A program made the translations under genes and the position numbers. Under the pieces are notes generated by a model. The model was not told the DNA's origin. It saw nothing but the letters and a program-made list of their open reading frames with translations, and ran no database searches. A stretch of DNA of 46,493 bases from Candidatus Protoclostridium gallicola (GTDB lineage Bacteria > Bacillota > Clostridia > Christensenellales > Pumilibacteraceae), in NCBI GenBank assembly GCA_904387375.1, contig CAJFLE010000011.1, positions 1 through 46,493 on the forward strand. Reading direction: 5' to 3'. This document shows positions 42,374-46,493 of this stretch, in pieces (position 1 is the stretch's first letter; the number at the start of each line of letters is the position of its first letter).

Positions 42374-43797
42374 TATTCGGAAAGCAGTTTGCGCACGAGG
42401 TCGCCGGCTATTTTGGGATTGGTCTTGCCTTTCGTCGCCTTCATGAGCTGGCCGACGAAGAAGGACAGCACTTTCTCGTTGCCCTTGCGGAAGTCGTCCG
42501 CGGGTCCGGGATTGGCTGCGATGATGTCGCGCACGAGCTTTTCTATCTCGCCCGCGTCGTTGTTCTGGCGCAGTCCGAGCTTATCCACCGCCTCGGAGGC
42601 GGACATATCGGTCTGCCAGATCTTATCGAGCACGTCTTTGGACGCGACGAGGTTGATCTCGCCCTTTTCCACGAGGGAGAGGATGTCGGACAGCTGGGCG
42701 CCGGTGACGCCCACGGTCACGCCGTCCTCGCCTTCCGTCTTGCCCTTGCGCATGATCTCGCTCATGATATAGTTGGCCGCCTTCTTGGCGACCGCGCCCA
42801 GCTTCACCGTTTCGTCGAACAGGTCGGCGACGGCGGGGTCGGACGTCAGCACGTCTGCGTCGTAATCGGACAGGCCGAGCTCGGACGTATAGCGGGCGCG
42901 GCGGGCGCGTTTAAGCTCGGGCAGCGAGGCGGCTATGGCGTCGATGTCGGCGTCGCTCAGCACGACGGGCATGAGGTCGGGTTCGGGGAAATAGCGGTAA
43001 TCCTGCGCGTCTTCCTTGCTGCGCATGCCGTAGCCGGTGCCCGACGCGTCGTCGAAGTGGCGGGTTTCCTGCACCACCTTGCCGCCCGATTCCAGCACTT
43101 CGGTCTGGCGGGCGATCTCCGCTTCTATCGCGCGGCGCACGCTGCGGAAGGAGTTGAGGTTCTTGGTTTCGGTGCGCGTGCCCAGCGGCTCGCCGGGACG
43201 GGACAGCGAAAGGTTGACGTCCGCCCTTATCGAGCCTTCCTGCATCTTGCAGTCGGATATGCCGCAGTAGCGGAATATGCCGGCAAGCTCTTCGAGGAAC
43301 GCCACCGCCTCGTCGGCGCTGTGGATGTCAGGCTCGGTCACGCACTCGATGAGCGGCACGCCGCAGCGGTTATAGTCCACCGCCGTAAAGCCGGCGCCGT
43401 GCACGAGCTTGCCCGCGTCCTCTTCGAGGTGTATGCGGTTGAGCCGCACCGTCTTTTCCTCGCCGCCCACGTCGAATCTGACCTCGCCGCCCACGCAGAG
43501 CGGAAGGTCGTACTGGCTGGTCTGCCACGCCTTGGGCAGGTCGGGGTAGAAATAATTCTTTCTGTCCCACTTGGAGAAGCGGGAGATTCTGCTGCCTATC
43601 GCGCAGCCCGCTTTTACGGTGTATTCCACCGCCTTTTTGTTGAGCACGGGCATGACGCCGGGGTGCCCGGCGCAGATCGGGCAGGTATGCGAGTTCGGCT
43701 CGCCGCCGAATTTGTTGACGCACGAGCAGAACAGTTTGCTTTCCGTTTTGAGTTCGCAGTGGACTTCCAGTCCTATGGTCACGATGTAATCGCTCAT
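42373..43797 (-). CDS. gatB: Asp-tRNA(Asn)/Glu-tRNA(Gln) amidotransferase subunit B
   Basis: 474 aa from the ATG at 43797 (the longer frame upstream is a shadow of gatA). Kinase/cradle domain with IGLEVHCELKT, a C4 zinc site (C24, C26, C39, C42 in CSCVNKFGGEPNSHTCPIC), GVPLIECVTEPDI and YRYFPEPDLMPV; C-terminal helical and YqeY-like tail domain from about 295. Phosphorylates the misacylated tRNA and channels ammonia from GatA. Overlaps the gatA stop by 4 bases (ATGA). Confidence 0.96.
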   Translation of the reverse strand: MSDYIVTIGLEVHCELKTESKLFCSCVNKFGGEPNSHTCPICAGHPGVMPVLNKKAVEYTVKAGCAIGSRISRFSKWDRKNYFYPDLPKAWQTSQYDLPLCVGGEVRFDVGGEEKTVRLNRIHLEEDAGKLVHGAGFTAVDYNRCGVPLIECVTEPDIHSADEAVAFLEELAGIFRYCGISDCKMQEGSIRADVNLSLSRPGEPLGTRTETKNLNSFRSVRRAIEAEIARQTEVLESGGKVVQETRHFDDASGTGYGMRSKEDAQDYRYFPEPDLMPVVLSDADIDAIAASLPELKRARRARYTSELGLSDYDADVLTSDPAVADLFDETVKLGAVAKKAANYIMSEIMRKGKTEGEDGVTVGVTGAQLSDILSLVEKGEINLVASKDVLDKIWQTDMSASEAVDKLGLRQNNDAGEIEKLVRDIIAANPGPADDFRKGNEKVLSFFVGQLMKATKGKTNPKIAGDLVRKLLSE

Positions 43798-45215
43798 ACA
43801 GCCGCCTCCCTTTCGAATATGCGCGCGAGGGAGAACAGAGTTTCCTCGCAGTATGCTTTGCCGATGAGCTGCATGCCTATGGGCAGGCCGTCGGCGTCGG
43901 CGCCGCAGCGCAGCGACAGACCGGGCAGACCGGCTATGTTTACGGGCACGGTGAACACGTCGCCGAGGTACGCGTCGGACGGGTCGGCCTGTTTGCCGCG
44001 CTCGTACGCCGTCGTGGGCGCCGTCGGGCAGATGAGCGCGTCGCAGCCGGACAGCGCGGCTTCGAAGTCGTTCTTGATCAGCGTGCGCGCCTTGCTCGCG
44101 CGCAAATAGAACGCGTCGTAGTATCCGGACGAGAGCACGAAGTTGCCCAGCATTATGCGGCGCTTGACTTCGGGGCCGAAGAACTCGGTGCGCGATTTGT
44201 AATATATGTCCTGCAGGCTCTTGCAGCCGGCGGCGCGGCGGCCGTACTTTATGCCGTCGTAGCGAGACAGGTTGCTCGACGCTTCTGCGGACGACAGAAT
44301 GTAGTAGCACGCGAGCGCCATGTCGAAGCTCTTTATGCTCGTTTCCACGATCTCGGCGCCGTTTTTCTCGTAAAACTTTATGGCTTTATCCAGCGCGGCC
44401 TTTATGCCGGAGTCGAGCGACGAAGGGAAAAACTCCTTCGCCACGCCTATCCTGCGGCCTTTGAGGGAGTCGAACTTCTCGCCCCTGTCGATGTCGCCGG
44501 GCGCGGACGTGGAGTCCATGGGGTCGTGCCCCTTGATGACGTCGTAGACGTATTTGCAGTCGTCCACGGTGCGCGCGAGCGGGCCTATCTGGTCGAGCGA
44601 GGACGCGAAGGCGACGAGGCCGAAGCGGGATACGGCGGAGTACGTCGGTTTGAGCCCGACCACGCCGTTGAAGGACGCGGGCTGGCGTATGGAGCCGCCG
44701 GTGTCCGAGCCGAGCGCGGCGTACGCCTGGAAGGACGCCACCGCGGCCGCCGAGCCTCCCGAACTGCCGCCGGGCACGCGCGACGGATCGACGGCGTTCT
44801 TGACCGGGCCGAACGCGGAAAACTCGCTCGCCGAACCCATGGCGAACTCGTCCATATTCGTCTTGCCCACGATGACCGCGCCCGCCGCTTTGAGCTTTTT
44901 CACGACGAAAGCGTCGTACGGCGGCACGTAGTTTTCGAGGAAGCGGGACGCGCAGGTGGTGCGCACGCCCTCGGTGCATATATTGTCCTTGACCGCCACG
45001 GGCACGCCGAGCAGGGGCAGATCCTCCCCCGCGGCTATGCGGGCGTCAGCCTCTTTCGCGGCTGCGCGCGCCTCGTCGGCGCACACGGTGACGTACGAAC
45101 CGAGGTCGGCCTTAGCCTCTATCTGCGCGAGCGTGGCTTCCGTCGCTTCGAGCGACGAAATCTTTTTCTCCGCAAGGTCTTTCTTTATTTCGAGCAGTGT
45201 TTTTTCTACAGTCAT
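43794..45215 (-). CDS. gatA: Glutamyl/aspartyl-tRNA amidotransferase subunit A (amidase)
   Basis: 473 aa. Amidase-signature enzyme releasing ammonia from glutamine. The Ser-cisSer-Lys triad is visible as K76 (VPVAVKDN), S151 (PGGSSGGS) and S175 (GSDTGGSIR). I use the ATG at 45215, which has GGAGAG seven bases upstream; an ATG at 45236, overlapping the gatC stop as TGATG, would add seven residues and cannot be excluded. Middle gene of gatC-gatA-gatB. Confidence 0.96.
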   Translation of the reverse strand: MTVEKTLLEIKKDLAEKKISSLEATEATLAQIEAKADLGSYVTVCADEARAAAKEADARIAAGEDLPLLGVPVAVKDNICTEGVRTTCASRFLENYVPPYDAFVVKKLKAAGAVIVGKTNMDEFAMGSASEFSAFGPVKNAVDPSRVPGGSSGGSAAAVASFQAYAALGSDTGGSIRQPASFNGVVGLKPTYSAVSRFGLVAFASSLDQIGPLARTVDDCKYVYDVIKGHDPMDSTSAPGDIDRGEKFDSLKGRRIGVAKEFFPSSLDSGIKAALDKAIKFYEKNGAEIVETSIKSFDMALACYYILSSAEASSNLSRYDGIKYGRRAAGCKSLQDIYYKSRTEFFGPEVKRRIMLGNFVLSSGYYDAFYLRASKARTLIKNDFEAALSGCDALICPTAPTTAYERGKQADPSDAYLGDVFTVPVNIAGLPGLSLRCGADADGLPIGMQLIGKAYCEETLFSLARIFEREAAV

Positions 45216-45235
45216 TGCTTTCTCTCCGTTACTCA

Positions 45236-45526
45236 TCACTCTACGACGCGGGGCACGATGTACGAGTTCTCGTCGCGCTCGGGCGCGCAGGCAAGCAGCT
45301 TTTCGCGGTCGAAAGGCTCGCCCGCCCTGTCTTCGCGCAGCACGTTGACCGCGGGAAGGATATGCGCCGTCGCGGGGACCGCGGACGCGTCGAATGAGTC
45401 GAGCGGCTCCATCTGCCTGAGAAGGGCGGCAAAATGCTTTTCCATGCCCTTCTCTTCCTCTTCGGAGAGGATGATGCGGCTGAGCGTCGCCGTGTGTCTG
45501 ATTGTTTCTGGTGTGATTTTTTCCAT
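45236..45526 (-). CDS. gatC: Asp-tRNA(Asn)/Glu-tRNA(Gln) amidotransferase subunit C
   Basis: 96 aa, typical size. Helical N-terminus (TIRHTATLSRIILSEEEE) and C-terminal extended part (PFDREKLLACAPERDENSYIVPRVVE) ending in the conserved Y-x-VP that wraps around GatA. Stabilises the GatA-GatB complex. Weak ribosome site; 30 bp after hisF. Confidence 0.93.
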   Translation of the reverse strand: MEKITPETIRHTATLSRIILSEEEEKGMEKHFAALLRQMEPLDSFDASAVPATAHILPAVNVLREDRAGEPFDREKLLACAPERDENSYIVPRVVE

Positions 45527-45556
45527 AATTTATGTACGTTCCGGATAATGTATTTT

Positions 45557-46309
45557 TTACAGTCTGACCGGCACTCCGCAGCCGGCGAGGTAGCGCTTCA
45601 GGTCGCCGATTTCCAGTTCGCGGAAGTGAAACAGCGACGCCGCGAGCGCCGCGTCCGCGCCCGCCTCGAAAGCCTCGCGGAAATGCTCTTTGCTTCCCGC
45701 TCCGCCCGACGCTATAACGGGCACGTTCACCGCCTCGGCCACGGCGCGCGTCAGGTCGAGATCGAAGCCTTTTTTCGTGCCGTCGGCGTCCATGCTGGTC
45801 AGCAGAATTTCGCCCGCGCCCAGCTCCGCGCCGCGCACCGCCCACTCCACGGCGTCGATGCCCTCGTTCTTTCTGCCGCCCGCGGTGTACACCGTCCAGC
45901 GGTCGCCCTCGCGCTTGGCGTCTATCGCGAGCACTATGCACTGTCTGCCGAACAGTTCGGCGCCTTCGCGCAGCAGTTCGGGGCGGTGCACGGCGGCGCT
46001 GTTCACGCCCACCTTATCCGCGCCCGCGCGCAGGATCTTTTTCATATCATCCGTGCTGCGCACGCCTCCGCCCACCGTGAACGGTATGAACAGCCGCTCT
46101 GCGACGCGGCGGACCATGTCCGCAACCGTTTCTTCGCCGCGGTAGGTCGCGGTTATGTCGAGGAATACTATTTCGTCGGCGCCGGCGCGCTCGTAGGTCA
46201 CGGCGTTTTCCACCGCGTCGCCCGCGTCCACGAGATCGACGAAGTTCACGCCTTTGACCACTCGCCCGTCCTTGACGTCGAGGCATGGAATTATACGTTT
46301 GGAAGTCAT
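45557..46309 (-). CDS. hisF: Imidazole glycerol phosphate synthase subunit HisF (cyclase)
   Basis: 250 aa, complete (beta/alpha)8 barrel. Catalytic Asp of the N-terminal half in [15 protein letters not shown] (D11), and of the second half in [15 protein letters not shown] (D~130); phosphate-binding GGGVRS and ASGGAGS loops. Makes IGP and AICAR with ammonia from HisH. No other his gene is in the window; upstream genes may lie past the edge. The ATG has no ribosome site: a strong hairpin (46316-46355) ends six bases upstream, followed by AAAAAG. Confidence 0.95.
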   Translation of the reverse strand: MTSKRIIPCLDVKDGRVVKGVNFVDLVDAGDAVENAVTYERAGADEIVFLDITATYRGEETVADMVRRVAERLFIPFTVGGGVRSTDDMKKILRAGADKVGVNSAAVHRPELLREGAELFGRQCIVLAIDAKREGDRWTVYTAGGRKNEGIDAVEWAVRGAELGAGEILLTSMDADGTKKGFDLDLTRAVAEAVNVPVIASGGAGSKEHFREAFEAGADAALAASLFHFRELEIGDLKRYLAGCGVPVRL

Positions 46310-46315
46310 CTTTTT

Positions 46316-46493
46316 AATTGCGCGGCACTAACGTTCGGCTGCGCCGCGCGCAATTTGCAGACGCGCCTGCGGGATCTTTTGCGTTCTTTCGCGAGAAATC
46401 CCCCTCGTCACCGTGAGGTAGACTTCGGGGACGTGCGGCTTCGCCGTACGGATTTCCCGCGAAATCTTCGCAAAATCTTCCCGCATTCGCTGC
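46316..46493 (-). repeat. Dispersed structured element, copy C (divergent), upstream of hisF
   Basis: Read on the minus strand from 46493: GCAGCGAATGCGGG, an outer stem (GCGGGA/TCCCGC), a 15-bp stem (46464-46450 with 46401-46387, one G-T), hairpin CGTACGGC-GAA-GCCGCACG, a CCCC/GGGG hairpin with a TCAC loop, and a 3' hairpin (46355-46316) whose loop has CGAACGTTAGTG. Order, spacing and loops match copy B although most stem bases differ. It lies in the hisF leader in the same orientation as that gene. The window ends inside it. Confidence 0.65.

Noticed and set aside
42373-44310. 645-codon gatB frame
   Set aside because: The first 171 codons overlap gatA in another frame; the family N-terminus starts at 43797 with the usual ATGA overlap.

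Overview
The window looks like chromosomal DNA from a high-GC, gut-type member of the Clostridia (Bacillota). Three things suggest this: housekeeping genes of Firmicutes type (greA-lysS, gatCAB, KtrAB-type potassium uptake, a LytTR response regulator with an AgrC-like kinase), surface proteins with InlB-type and BspA-type repeats, and near-consensus SigA promoters with 17-bp spacers in front of most operons. A finer placement (for example Christensenellales) is only a guess. The last 41 bases repeat the first 41 exactly. Both ends lie in a dispersed structured element, so the piece probably ends in a repeat rather than being a 46-kb circle.

Layout. 0.2-4.7 kb: a type IIA topoisomerase pair (B then A subunit), flanked by two direct copies of a hairpin-rich element and preceded by a gene-free, structured leader of about 530 nt. 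5.5-8 kb: monoglyceride-lipase-like hydrolase plus glycerol kinase. 8.1-14.6 kb: murG, a small membrane protein, ktrA/ktrB-type K+ transport, NADP-type glutamate dehydrogenase, a GNAT acetyltransferase and mscL. 14.9-22.3 kb: an InlB-repeat membrane protein, a TtcA-like tRNA thiolase predicted to be leaderless, and the operon aconitase - Lrp/AsnC regulator - aminotransferase - greA - lysS. 22.5-32.8 kb: a lower-GC accessory block with two GH3 glycosidases of reversed domain order, a carbohydrate-binding lipoprotein between them, and an AgrC/LytTR two-component system. 33-36.7 kb: small membrane proteins, a YiiX-like protein, uppP and glmM. 36.7-39.8 kb: glmS and an ApgM-family enzyme. 39.9-46.3 kb: a BspA-like surface protein, an XRE regulator, two uncharacterised proteins, gatB, gatA, gatC and hisF.

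Most notable are two things. First, one 11-bp direct-repeat motif (YAAAGTACGAC on the minus strand), at 21-22 bp spacing, sits 7-8 bp upstream of the -35 boxes of both the LytTR regulator operon and the GH3 surface-glycosidase operon. This points to a self-contained, autoregulated, signal-controlled polysaccharide-degrading locus. Second, there is a family of about 135-200-nt multi-hairpin elements (two copies at 108-245 and 5016-5214, and a divergent one spanning the window ends) whose stems keep pairing through compensatory changes. I do not recognise this family.
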